This document shows positions 43,296 to 50,987 of a stretch of DNA of 64,000 bases, one piece after another. The DNA is from Streptomyces sp. NBC_01304. Its GTDB lineage: Bacteria; Actinomycetota; Actinomycetes; Streptomycetales; Streptomycetaceae. Under the pieces are notes generated by a model. That model saw nothing but the letters and a program-made list of their open reading frames with translations, had not been told where the DNA came from and ran no database searches. Position 1 is the stretch's first letter; each line of letters opens with the position of its first letter. The stretch spans positions 7,316,001 to 7,380,000 of the forward strand of contig NZ_CP109055.1 in NCBI RefSeq assembly GCF_035975855.1, given 5' to 3'. The translations under genes were made by a program, and so were the position numbers.

Positions 43296-44143
43296 GTCTC
43301 TCCCAGCACTTGCTCGGTAAAAGCCAGCGACTCCCGTGGCGTGAGAGCCTGGGCTCGGATCATGCCATAGCGCAGCTCAAGGATCTGGAGCTCCTTCGGG
43401 TCGGAGACGAGCCGACTGGCGAATGCCCCTTCGGACTGTCCGACGGCCGTACCGTCTCTGAACCTCAGCACCTGAATCTTCCCGTCCATTCCGGCGTGGC
43501 CACCGTGAGCAGTTGGCATCACCTGGATGGTGACATTGCGCAACTGGGCTACCTCCAGAAGGTGTTCAAGCTGCCGCTGCATCACCATTGTGCTGCCGAT
43601 GGGGCGCCGCAGTGTCACCTCTTCCAAGACGAAGCTCAGCGCCGGCGCGGGGTCCCGCTCGAAGATGGAGTGTCGCGCCAGGCGGCCCGCTACCTCCCGC
43701 TCGACCTTGTCCTCGGAGAGCGCGGGCTGCCGCAGCTCGAACAGCGCCTTGGCGTACTCCCTCGTCTGCAACAGGCCGTGCAGATTGTGGTTTCCGTACG
43801 ACTCGAGCTGGGTCGCCTGCTCTTCCAGCTTCGCCAGATCCCGAACCTTCTTCGGGTACCGAGCTTGCTCCATCTCCGGCTTCATCGCCGAGATGAACCC
43901 ACCGGCCCGCAATACCTCATCCGCCTTGTCCAGGAACTCCGTTCGCGGAATGCGAGCACCGCGTTCAATCTTGCGGATCTGGTCCTCGCTGTATCCGGCG
44001 GCATGCGCGAACTGCGGCACGCTCATCCCGACCGTCTCCCGCCGGCGCTTGAGGAGATGTCCGGTGTACTCGACCACCGCACTGATCTCGTCCTCCGGAT
44101 CGACATCCCAACCAGGTTCGTCCACGCTGTCGTCGACGGTCAT
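43292..44143 (-). CDS. WhiJ-like XRE regulator with DUF5753 domain
   Basis: A protein of 283 residues. An N-terminal HTH (LLKRRRETVGMSVPQFAHAAGYSEDQIRKIERGARIP, about 29-66) is followed by the DUF5753 ligand-type domain. The latter begins LAKLEEQATQLESYGNHNLHGLLQTREYAKAL and includes FVLEEVTLRRPIGS, HLLEVAQLRNVTIQVMP and QSEGAF. This is the organisation of WhiJ and of the Scr1-family antitoxin-like regulators that control development in Streptomyces. With DUF397 downstream and a divergent histidine-kinase-like ATPase it forms the classic triad. It probably represses its own divergent promoter region, which has three phased GAGACAA repeats. Confidence 0.93.
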   Translation of the reverse strand: MTVDDSVDEPGWDVDPEDEISAVVEYTGHLLKRRRETVGMSVPQFAHAAGYSEDQIRKIERGARIPRTEFLDKADEVLRAGGFISAMKPEMEQARYPKKVRDLAKLEEQATQLESYGNHNLHGLLQTREYAKALFELRQPALSEDKVEREVAGRLARHSIFERDPAPALSFVLEEVTLRRPIGSTMVMQRQLEHLLEVAQLRNVTIQVMPTAHGGHAGMDGKIQVLRFRDGTAVGQSEGAFASRLVSDPKELQILELRYGMIRAQALTPRESLAFTEQVLGET

Positions 44144-44209
44144 CGCGCACCTCCGGCTTGCTGCCCAACCTCAACGCGCACCCGTACCCCGTCGGCACGC
44201 CGGACAGGC

Positions 44210-44237
44210 GAGACAAGCCGAGACAACGGCGAGACAA
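44210..44237. promoter_or_regulatory. three phased GAGACAA direct repeats in the triad's divergent region
   Basis: GAGACAA starts at 44210, 44220 and 44231, i.e. one DNA turn apart (10 and 11 bp), all in the same orientation. They lie 67-94 bp before the WhiJ-like gene and 61-88 bp before the ATPase gene. This is a natural array for cooperative binding of the XRE regulator. Confidence 0.55.
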
Positions 44238-44297
44238 ACGGATACGCGCAGCCCGCAACGCTCAACAAGTGACGCACGCGCCGCCACGCTGAGTGAC

Positions 44298-44717
44298 GTG
44301 AATCAAGAAATCGCCAGCACTCAGTTCACGATCCTGCTCTCGGTGACGCCCCGAGGTGCCCGCCTCGCCCGTCGACTCACGGTCGAGCAACTCGCCAAGT
44401 GGGCATGCGACTTCGAAAACGCTGAACAGGTCGTAGCTGAACTCGCCAACAACGCTGCCCTGCACGGCCGCGTCCCGGGCCGGAGCTTCCGTCTCACGCT
44501 GAGGCTCACCCCTCCGAACACGCTCCGTATCGAGGTCTCCGACACCCGCGCGGACCTCTCGCCCCGTCGCCCCGCCCAACACGCCGACGGCTGCGCCGAG
44601 TCGGGCCGCGGCCTGCTCCTGGTCGAGGCGTTGGCCACGCGCTGGGGGACGGAGCTGGGGCCTGCCCCGCTCAAGACGGTGTGGGCCGAGATCGTTCGGT
44701 CCGAGGCAGGTCCTTAG
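44298..44717 (+). CDS. anti-sigma-factor-like HATPase protein of the WhiJ-type triad
   Basis: A protein of 139 residues with a GHKL ATPase fold of the RsbW/SpoIIAB type. The N-box is ENAEQVVAELANNAALHG, G1 is LRIEVSDTRADLSP and G2 is ESGRGLLLVEALATRWG. Such small ATPases divergent from XRE-DUF5753/DUF397 pairs are typical of WhiJ-like loci. They may phosphorylate or sequester a partner protein. The GTG at 44298 was chosen because the upstream frame lies in the intergenic operator region. No strong Shine-Dalgarno is visible. Confidence 0.85.
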   Translation: MNQEIASTQFTILLSVTPRGARLARRLTVEQLAKWACDFENAEQVVAELANNAALHGRVPGRSFRLTLRLTPPNTLRIEVSDTRADLSPRRPAQHADGCAESGRGLLLVEALATRWGTELGPAPLKTVWAEIVRSEAGP

Positions 44718-44790
44718 GAGGTGGCGGTCACGGCTGCTGACGTGATGCCCAGGCGGTCGCGCGGAAGGCGATTCACGGCCACAACGCGAC

Positions 44791-44827
44791 GGCGCCGTCT
44801 CCCCTTGGGACGAGGGGAGACGGCGCC
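44791..44827. terminator. perfect 15-bp hairpin between the ATPase gene and the 19-residue peptide gene
   Basis: GGCGCCGTCTCCCCT (44791-44805) pairs exactly with AGGGGAGACGGCGCC (44813-44827) around a 7-base loop. It follows the minus-strand peptide gene by 15 bases and the plus-strand ATPase gene by 73 bases, so it can terminate both. It lacks a long T run, as is usual in Streptomyces. Confidence 0.8.
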
Positions 44828-44842
44828 GCTGCGGGACTTCGA

Positions 44843-44902
44843 TCAGACCAGCCAGCCAACGAAGTGGAAGACGCCGGCGAGGAGGTCGGTGAGGAAGTTC
44901 AT
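44843..44902 (-). CDS. 19-residue hydrophobic peptide gene
   Basis: The peptide is MNFLTDLLAGVFHFVGWLV, ended by TGA. AAGGAG lies ten bases before the ATG, one of the better ribosome-binding sites in the window, and a perfect hairpin starts 15 bases after the stop. Together these make a tiny stand-alone gene. The peptide is long enough for one short membrane-inserted or interfacial helix. One Asp, one His and one Trp punctuate it, giving an amphipathic appearance somewhat like SpoVM-type or other membrane-associated micro-peptides. The promoter must lie within 44903-45122. No similar gene is next to it, and its function is unknown. Confidence 0.6.
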   Translation of the reverse strand: MNFLTDLLAGVFHFVGWLV

Positions 44903-45122
44903 GTGGTGCGTTCTCCTTGGTTCTACGGTTCGCATGCGTGCGGTGACACACGCACGTATTGCTCGTATGGGACGTACGGCAATCACGGTCTGCAGCCCGT
45001 TGCTTGCGCACCGTAAGCATCGTTGGTCACATAGGACTAAAGCAATCTCAGCGGCAACGATCACCTGTTCGCGGGAACAACTGCGCCCCTGTTCGGTTCG
45101 GTTGGTGTGCGTTGCTCATCTG

Positions 45123-46484
45123 TCACCGCGTCACAGTCCCTTGTACGAGGGCGAGTTCGGCCAGGTCCTGAGGTCTGAGCCGCAACTCGTCGGCCAGTGA
45201 ACGGACTTGGTCCGCCGGGCGTTTGAGGATGGCCGCGGCGAGCTCGGGTGCGATGACGGAGAAGTAACTGTCCGGCGTGACCCAGGTGTTGCCGGGCGCG
45301 GCCAGCGCGAGCGCCCCGCCCGAGCCGCCCTCGCCGATCACGAGCGTGGTCAACGGCACCGTCGCCGCGGCGACCGCGGCGAAGAGGTCGGCGATGGCCG
45401 CCCCGGCCCCGGCCCGCTCCGCCTCCGCGTCGTTCGCCGCGCCAGGGGTGTCGACCAGGGTGAGCACGGGGATGCGCAGGTGTTCCGCGAGGCGGACCAG
45501 GCGGGCGGCGGTGCGGTATCCGGCGGGCCGCGTCGCCGTCCCGGCCTGCGCGGCGAAGGCGACCGGGCGCCCCTCGTGCAGCCCGAACCCGCACAGCATC
45601 CCCGGGTCGGTGCCGCCGCAGCGGTCGCCGCTGATCGCGAGGCGCTCGGTGAAGTACGCGTCCAAGTAGGCCCCGGCGCGAGGGCGTTGCGCGGATCGGG
45701 CACGCTCCACCGCGTCCCAGCCGGTCGCCGGCAGGTCGGTCCGGCCGAGGGCGCGGGGCGGATCGGCCGCGGTCGGCGCATGCGGGGCTTCTGCGGAGAG
45801 CAGGCGCAGCCACAGGGCGAGCCGCCCCGCCAGCTCCTCGGGGCGTACGACCTCGTCGACCGCCCCCGCCGCCAACTGCCCCTGCGCCGTGTACGCCGCC
45901 GGATCCGCGTCCGGCGGCCGCACCCGCGACCCCGCGAAGCCGACCTGCGCCCCCGGCAGCGCGAGCACTACATCGGCCCCGGCCCCGAGCGTGGCCCAGC
46001 CGCCACCCGTCGTGGGATCCCGCACCACGGCCAGCTGGGCAAGCCCGGCCGCACGGGTGAGTGCCGACTGCCTTGCCACGCGCTGTAGTTGGGTCAATGC
46101 GAGCATGCCCTCCTGCATGCGGCTGCCGCCCGTCGCGATCAGCGACACGACCGGCAGGCGGTGCTCGCGCGCATGCGTGTACGCGGCCTCGATCCGGTCG
46201 CCCGTGCGCTCGCCGAGGGACCCGCCGAGGAAACCGAACTCGAAGGAGAGAAGGGCGACTTCGCGCCCGCCGACAGCCGCCGTTCCGCAGACGACGGATT
46301 CGGTCTCGCCGGTACGTTCCGTGGCGCGGGCCCGCGAGTCGGCGTAACCCTGCCAGTCCAGCGGGCCGTTGGGCTTGCCCGCGCGGTCGGTGGGCGGCGG
46401 GGGCAGCTCGGTGAAGGAGCCCTCGTCCGCCACGGCCGCGACGGCCCCGCGGGCGGTCGTGCGGGCGGTCGTGCGTTCAGGCAT
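45123..46484 (-). CDS. acyl-CoA carboxyltransferase-like protein (fused beta/alpha halves)
   Basis: A protein of 453 residues that contains both carboxyltransferase halves. The N-half has LLSFEFGFLGGSLGERTGDRI and TGGSRMQEGMLALTQL, as in AccD. The C-half has PVLTLVDTPGAANDAEAERAGAGAAIADLF and VIGEGGSGGALALAAP, as in AccA. It lacks the zinc-finger N-terminus of AccD. It probably transfers carboxyl groups to or from an acyl-CoA. With matB directly upstream (8-bp overlap), a role in malonyl-CoA or methylmalonyl-CoA supply is likely; a malonate-decarboxylase-like reaction is the alternative. No biotin carrier is encoded here. The start ATG lies inside the end of matB. Confidence 0.85.
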   Translation of the reverse strand: MPERTTARTTARGAVAAVADEGSFTELPPPPTDRAGKPNGPLDWQGYADSRARATERTGETESVVCGTAAVGGREVALLSFEFGFLGGSLGERTGDRIEAAYTHAREHRLPVVSLIATGGSRMQEGMLALTQLQRVARQSALTRAAGLAQLAVVRDPTTGGGWATLGAGADVVLALPGAQVGFAGSRVRPPDADPAAYTAQGQLAAGAVDEVVRPEELAGRLALWLRLLSAEAPHAPTAADPPRALGRTDLPATGWDAVERARSAQRPRAGAYLDAYFTERLAISGDRCGGTDPGMLCGFGLHEGRPVAFAAQAGTATRPAGYRTAARLVRLAEHLRIPVLTLVDTPGAANDAEAERAGAGAAIADLFAAVAAATVPLTTLVIGEGGSGGALALAAPGNTWVTPDSYFSVIAPELAAAILKRPADQVRSLADELRLRPQDLAELALVQGTVTR

Positions 46485-47973
46485 CGAGCGCCCGCTTCAT
46501 GATCTTCCCCATGTCGTTGCGGGGCAGCTCCGCCAGGTACCGCACCACTCGGGGACGTTTGTGCGGCGCGAGCTGGGCCGCCACGTGGTCGGCCAACTCG
46601 GCCTCGCCCGGCGGCTGTTCGGGGTCGGTCGGGACGATCCATGCCACGATCCGCTCGCCCAGGTCCGGGTCCGGCTCCCCGGTGACCGCGGCCTCGCGCA
46701 CGCCCGGGTGTTCCAGCAGCGCGTTCTCGATCTCACCCGCCCCGATCTTGTAGCCGCCGCTCTTGATGAGGTCGGTGGCCTTGCGGCCGACGATGCGGAC
46801 ATAGCCGTCGGGGTCGCGTACCGCCATGTCGCCCGTACGGAACCAGCCGTCCTCCGTGAAGGCGGCGGCGTCGGCGTCGGGCCGGTTCAGATAGCCGCTG
46901 AAGAGGTTGGGGCCGCGCACCTGGATCTCGCCCACCGCCTCCGGATCGTCCGGGCACGGCTCACCCGACTCCTCCACCAGCCGCAGCTCGACCCCGGCGA
47001 GGGGCACGCCGACGGTGCCCGCCCGCGGCTCGCCGTCGGCGCGGACACTGGTGTTCATGAGCGTTTCCGTCATGCCGTACCGCTCGATCACCCGGCAACC
47101 GGCGGCCGCCGCGATCCGTTGGTGGTCGTGCACGGGCAGTGCGGCGGACCCGGAGACAAGGAGCCGGGCCCCGGACAGCGCCTTGGCCAGGCCGGCATCG
47201 TCCGCCACGGACTCGGCGATGCGGTGGTACATCGTCGGCACCCCGAACAGCATCGTCGCCCCGTCGGCCAGCTCACGCGCCACCCCGTCCGTGGAGAACC
47301 GCCCGAGGTGCCGCACCGATCCGCCCCGCCGCAACGGGCCCAGAATCCCGAGGATCAGGCCGTGCACATGGAACAGCGGCAGCCCGTGCACCAGCACGTC
47401 GTCCGCCGTCCACTGCCAGGCGTCCTCCAGCGCGTCCAGGCTCGCGGCGACGGCACGGCGGGGGAGGACCGCGCCCTTGGGCGGGCCGGTGGTGCCGGAG
47501 GTGTAGACGATCAGGGCGGGGGACTCCGGGTCGGGCTCGGCGGGCAGCGCGACCGGGCGGTCCGGGGCGCCCGTTCCCGGGGTCACTTCGACGTCCGTAC
47601 GCGCCAACGCGTCCAGCGCCGCGGGAAGTTGCTCGCCCGGCCCGGCGAGCACGGCCTTCGGTGCGCTGTCGCCGAGGATGTGCGCCAGCTCCCGCTCGCC
47701 GACCTTCGGGTTCAGCGGCACCACGGGCACCCCGGCGAGCAGCGCGGCCACCACGCCGACGGCGGTCTCCAGGGTGGGCGTGGCCCATACGGCGACCCGG
47801 CCGCCGGCGCCGGAGATGCCGGCCCCGGAGAGTTCGGGCACCAACGCCCCGGCCGCAGCGGCCAGTTCGCCGTATGTCAGCGACCGCTCGCCGAAGCGCA
47901 GGGCGGGGCGGCCGGGGTCCGCGGCAAGGGCCGGGAAGAGGGCCGGAAAGGGGGCTGGCGGGGCAGAACTCAC
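46477..47973 (-). CDS. matB: malonyl-CoA synthetase (MatB-like acyl-CoA ligase)
   Basis: A protein of 498 residues of the ANL superfamily. The phosphate loop is LIVYTSGTTGPPKGAVLP. VHGLPLFHVHGL and a conserved Arg/Ser set around VPTMYHRIAE suit a dicarboxylate. The A5-type motif is ERYGMTETLMNTS and the hinge region GWFRTGDMAVRDPDGYVRIVGR. The catalytic Lys lies in RNDMGKIMKRAL. MatB makes malonyl-CoA (and methylmalonyl-CoA) from the diacid, ATP and CoA. The GTG at 47973 follows GAGGAG with eight bases of spacing and gives the usual VSS start, whereas ATG 47991 has no Shine-Dalgarno. It is first in an operon with the carboxyltransferase and can feed polyketide extender units. Confidence 0.88.
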   Translation of the reverse strand: MSSAPPAPFPALFPALAADPGRPALRFGERSLTYGELAAAAGALVPELSGAGISGAGGRVAVWATPTLETAVGVVAALLAGVPVVPLNPKVGERELAHILGDSAPKAVLAGPGEQLPAALDALARTDVEVTPGTGAPDRPVALPAEPDPESPALIVYTSGTTGPPKGAVLPRRAVAASLDALEDAWQWTADDVLVHGLPLFHVHGLILGILGPLRRGGSVRHLGRFSTDGVARELADGATMLFGVPTMYHRIAESVADDAGLAKALSGARLLVSGSAALPVHDHQRIAAAAGCRVIERYGMTETLMNTSVRADGEPRAGTVGVPLAGVELRLVEESGEPCPDDPEAVGEIQVRGPNLFSGYLNRPDADAAAFTEDGWFRTGDMAVRDPDGYVRIVGRKATDLIKSGGYKIGAGEIENALLEHPGVREAAVTGEPDPDLGERIVAWIVPTDPEQPPGEAELADHVAAQLAPHKRPRVVRYLAELPRNDMGKIMKRALDA

Positions 47974-48188
47974 GCTACGTACTCCTCGCATCGTCACGCT
48001 GCTGTCGATTGGCTCTACCCAAACCCTGGCATCACGAGGACGAGCCGCACTGCAGCGGCACGGTAGCCATGCACGGTAGCCATGCAGGCAGCCGACGGGA
48101 ACGGGGTATCCCGCGGTAACTCCATCGCTGCACAGGGCTGTTCATTCACTCGCGCAGGCCCCACCATTCTCAGGACTACTCGCGCGTA

Positions 48189-48218
48189 ACAAGTCCTCGT
48201 AGGCCCTCACAAGTCCTC
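48189..48218 (+). promoter_or_regulatory. 10-bp direct repeats upstream of the lipase gene
   Basis: ACAAGTCCTC occurs at 48189-48198 and 48209-48218, exactly two helical turns apart, ending 18 bases before the GTG. It could be an activator site or lie in the leader. An earlier GGTAGCCATGCA pair (from about 48061) is a second small duplication. The rest of 47974-48236 shows no gene. Confidence 0.35.
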
Positions 48219-48236
48219 TAACCCGAGGGGGAATTC

Positions 48237-48941
48237 GTGCTGCGCAAAATATCCGCACCCCTGGCCGTCGCGGCTGCCACCGCCGCCCTGCTGATGCCGC
48301 TGACCACGGCCCAGGCCGCACCGTCGCAGGCGCGGCCTCAGGTGAAGGCGGCCCACACCCCGGTCATCTTCGTGCACGGCTACAACGCCGACCCCGGCGT
48401 CTGGGGTTCGCTGCGGGACGACTTCAAGGCGGACGGGTACACCGACGCCGAGCTGTTCTCCTGGGGCTACGACACCAGCCAGTCCGTGAACGAGACGCTG
48501 TCCGGGCGCTTCGCCGCCTATGTGGAGCAGGTCCGCGCCCAGACCGGCGCCGCGAAGGTCGACGTCGTCGCGCACTCCTTCGGGAGCCTCGTCACCCGCT
48601 GGTACGTCAAGCACGGCGGCGGCACGTCCAAGGTCGCGCACTGGGTCTCCCTGGCCGGCCCCAACCACGGCACCAGCACCGCCTGGGCCTGTGCGCTCTG
48701 GTCGCAGGCGTGCAAGGACATGACGCCGGGCAGCTACGTCCAGGACGGGCTCGCGGAGGGCGACGAGACGCCGGGCGACGTGGCGTACGCGACCTGGTGG
48801 TCCAACTGCGACGAGGTCATCAACCCCGACAGCAGCGTGCCGCTCTCCGGCGCGACGAACAACGCGGCCGGGTGCCTCAAGCACAACGATCTGCTGGGCG
48901 ACGACGGGGTGTCGCAGGGCGTGCGGGCCTTCGTCCGCTGA
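48237..48941 (+). CDS. secreted lipase/esterase (alpha/beta hydrolase)
   Basis: A protein of 234 residues. A signal peptide (MLRKISAPLAVAAATAALLMPLTTAQA) precedes a small lipase fold. TPVIFVHGYNADPGVWG forms the oxyanion region, VDVVAHSFGSLVTRWY the nucleophile elbow (AHSFG) and WVSLAGPNHGT the next strand. It ends LKHNDLLGDDGVSQGVRAFV with a plausible catalytic His. Paired Cys residues (CALWSQAC, NCDEV, GCLKH) suggest disulfides in the extracellular enzyme. It resembles the class 2 triacylglycerol lipases (LipA/EstA type). The GTG start follows GAGGGGG. Confidence 0.9.
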   Translation: MLRKISAPLAVAAATAALLMPLTTAQAAPSQARPQVKAAHTPVIFVHGYNADPGVWGSLRDDFKADGYTDAELFSWGYDTSQSVNETLSGRFAAYVEQVRAQTGAAKVDVVAHSFGSLVTRWYVKHGGGTSKVAHWVSLAGPNHGTSTAWACALWSQACKDMTPGSYVQDGLAEGDETPGDVAYATWWSNCDEVINPDSSVPLSGATNNAAGCLKHNDLLGDDGVSQGVRAFVR

Positions 48942-48999
48942 CGCTCGAACCAGGCGGGTACGGGCGGGACTTGAGGACAGGCCCCGCCCGTACGCGTAC

Positions 49000-49881
49000 T
49001 CAGAGATCGAGCTGGTACTCCAGCGCCTTGTGCGTCGGTACGTAGCCGAGGCTGTCGTTGATGGCGCGCATGTGGGTGTTGTTGTCGGCCGTGTCCGTGA
49101 TCAGGCCGCCGAGGCCCGGGTGCTCCTCGCGGGCCCGGCGGATCGACTCGGCCTTCATCCAGCTGCCGAGGCCGTGCCCGCGGTGCTCGGGCAGCACGCC
49201 GGTGCCGTAGTGCAGACCGTCGCCCTTGCCGTCGCCGGGGACGACGAGCTCGGTGAACCCGGCGATCGTGCCGTCCGACTCGTCCATCGCCACCACCGTG
49301 GTGAGCAGTTCCCCGCGGTCCGCGATGGCCTTCGCGGCGGCCAGGCATCGCTCGACGTCCCAGGTCATGACGCCGTAGTCGGTGTCGTCCATCGGCATGT
49401 CGTCCATGGCGCGACGGGAGTCGGCGAAGGTCCGGGCGAGCTCGTCCGGCACGGTGCCGCGCCAGGAGGCCAACCGGTAGCCGGGGTGCGGTAGTTCGAC
49501 GAGGCCCGTGACGGCGGTCAGGTCGGCCTCGGCCAACGGCAGCCGGGCGTACGTCAGCGCGAGCACCTGGCGGAAGCCGTTCGCGGCGAGGAAGCGGTCG
49601 CCGGGCGTACCGGCGTCGGCCTGCGCGACGAGGGACCGCTTACCGGCCTCCCGTACGGCGGCCACCGCGGGCGCGAGCAGTGCCGCGCCAACTCCCTTGC
49701 GCCGCTCGGCCGGATGGACGTTCAGCTGCAGTTCGGCCAGGTGTTCCTGCCCTTCCCTGGCGAACATCCGCACATAGGCCGACCCGAGGGGTGAGCCGTC
49801 GCCGTCGCTCGCCAGCCAGGCCAGGCGGTGGCCGGAGGGGGAGCGTTCGGGGTCGGTGAGGGCGGTGATGCGGAGGGGCAA
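49000..49881 (-). CDS. double-domain GNAT N-acetyltransferase, TTG start
   Basis: A protein of 293 residues with two GNAT modules. The first (about 1-130) has ELQLNVHPAERRKGVGAALL, an acetyl-CoA binding motif (V.x5-RxxGxG). The second (about 140-293) has LHYGTGVLPEHRGHGLGSWMKAESI and ends TADNNTHMRAINDSLGYVPTHKALEYQL. Mycothiol synthase (MshD) has the same tandem layout, but this second half looks more like generic GNATs of unknown substrate. The start is TTG: AGGAG lies five bases upstream, the protein then begins LPLRITALTD, and no ATG or GTG nearby is in frame with family-like sequence. Confidence 0.85.
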   Translation of the reverse strand: MPLRITALTDPERSPSGHRLAWLASDGDGSPLGSAYVRMFAREGQEHLAELQLNVHPAERRKGVGAALLAPAVAAVREAGKRSLVAQADAGTPGDRFLAANGFRQVLALTYARLPLAEADLTAVTGLVELPHPGYRLASWRGTVPDELARTFADSRRAMDDMPMDDTDYGVMTWDVERCLAAAKAIADRGELLTTVVAMDESDGTIAGFTELVVPGDGKGDGLHYGTGVLPEHRGHGLGSWMKAESIRRAREEHPGLGGLITDTADNNTHMRAINDSLGYVPTHKALEYQLDL

Positions 49882-50157
49882 GTCGACTCCTGGTGAGGGG
49901 CGGCAAGGGTGCGCGGATCGGAGCGCGAGCGTCAGTGGATCACGTATGAGGCTTACGGAGAAGGGGTCTTGGCTGTACGTGCCACGGGCGTCACTTTCGC
50001 GCCGCCCGCAACGTAACGGCCCTTCCGTCACAGGAATGGCCGGAGAACGACCTAGGCGCCCTCCGGGCTGGTCCATACCATCCGATCGATCCCACGCAAG
50101 CTCCTTCATCGGCACGGTGCACCCCCCACTTCCCCGACGTACCGGATGGGACCGACC

Positions 50158-50814
50158 ATGTCTCGTGGACTTCTCGTGAGCGGCGCGATGGTCGCGCTGT
50201 TCGCCTCCGCGCTCCCCGCGCAAGCCGCCACCCCCGGCACCTCCGTGATCCTCGACCCGCCGCCGGACAAGATCGTGATCGAGGTCGCCACGGTCAACGG
50301 ATCCGGCTGTCCGCAGGGCACCGCCGCCGTCGCCGTGTCCGAGGACAACACGGCCTTCACAGTGACCTACAGCGACTACCTCGCCCAGACGGGAGGCGCT
50401 TCGGGCCCGACCGCCTTCCGCAAGAACTGCCAGCTCAACCTGGTCGTACACGTCCCGCAGGGCTTCACCTACGCGATCGCCAGCGCCGACTACCGCGGCT
50501 ATGCCTCGCTGCAGGCCGGGGCGAAGAGCACCGAGAAGGCCTCGTACTACTTCCAGGGCTCGCCCAGCACGGCATCCATCTCGCATCCGTTCACCGGCCC
50601 GCTCAACGACAACTGGCAGGCCACCGACTCGACCGACTGGGCCCAACTGGTCTGGGCACCCTGTGGAGTTCAGCGCAACTTCAACATCAACACGGAACTG
50701 CGGGTCGACGCGGGAACCTCCGACCCGGCCAAGACCAGCTTCATGACCATGGACTCCACCGACGGCGACATCAGCACGATCTACCACATCGCCTGGAAGG
50801 AGTGCCCGCACTGA
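50158..50814 (+). CDS. secreted DUF4360 protein
   Basis: A protein of 218 residues. A signal peptide (MSRGLLVSGAMVALFASALPAQA) is followed by a DUF4360 domain: VEVATVNGSGCPQGTAAVAVSEDNTAFTVTYSDY, KNCQLNLVVHVPQGFTYAIASADYRG, and a late CGVQRNFNINTELRV. Four conserved Cys probably form two disulfides. DUF4360 proteins are small secreted beta-rich proteins of actinomycetes and fungi, with no established function. The ATG at 50158 was preferred because it gives a compact signal peptide. The 276-bp gap upstream (49882-50157) is shared with the divergent GNAT gene and shows no clear promoter boxes. Confidence 0.85.
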   Translation: MSRGLLVSGAMVALFASALPAQAATPGTSVILDPPPDKIVIEVATVNGSGCPQGTAAVAVSEDNTAFTVTYSDYLAQTGGASGPTAFRKNCQLNLVVHVPQGFTYAIASADYRGYASLQAGAKSTEKASYYFQGSPSTASISHPFTGPLNDNWQATDSTDWAQLVWAPCGVQRNFNINTELRVDAGTSDPAKTSFMTMDSTDGDISTIYHIAWKECPH

Positions 50815-50818
50815 CCGG

Positions 50819-50987
50819 CTAGGGCCTGTCCGGCGGATCTTCGCGGGCCCACGACGCCTGGCACGCACTCTCGCCGCACGCCCGAATCACCCAAGTACGT
50901 CCAGTACGAGGGCGATCCGGGCGCACGCCGAGAGCACGCACCAGACGCCGCGGGCTAGTCCGCGAAGATCCGCCGGACAGGCCCTAG
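50819..50987. mobile_element. MITE-like inverted-repeat element between convergent genes
   Basis: A perfect 27-bp terminal inverted repeat begins CTAGGGCCTGTCCGGCGG (50819-50845 and 50961-50987). Subterminal stems of ACGCCTGGCACGCACTCTCG and its complement continue inward to AAGTACGTCCAGTACGAGG near the centre. It is 169 bp long with no coding capacity. CTAG occurs at both ends and may be a target duplication. It is related to the element inside cbiX. The minus-strand neighbour takes its TAG stop (50984-50986) from this element. Confidence 0.85.
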
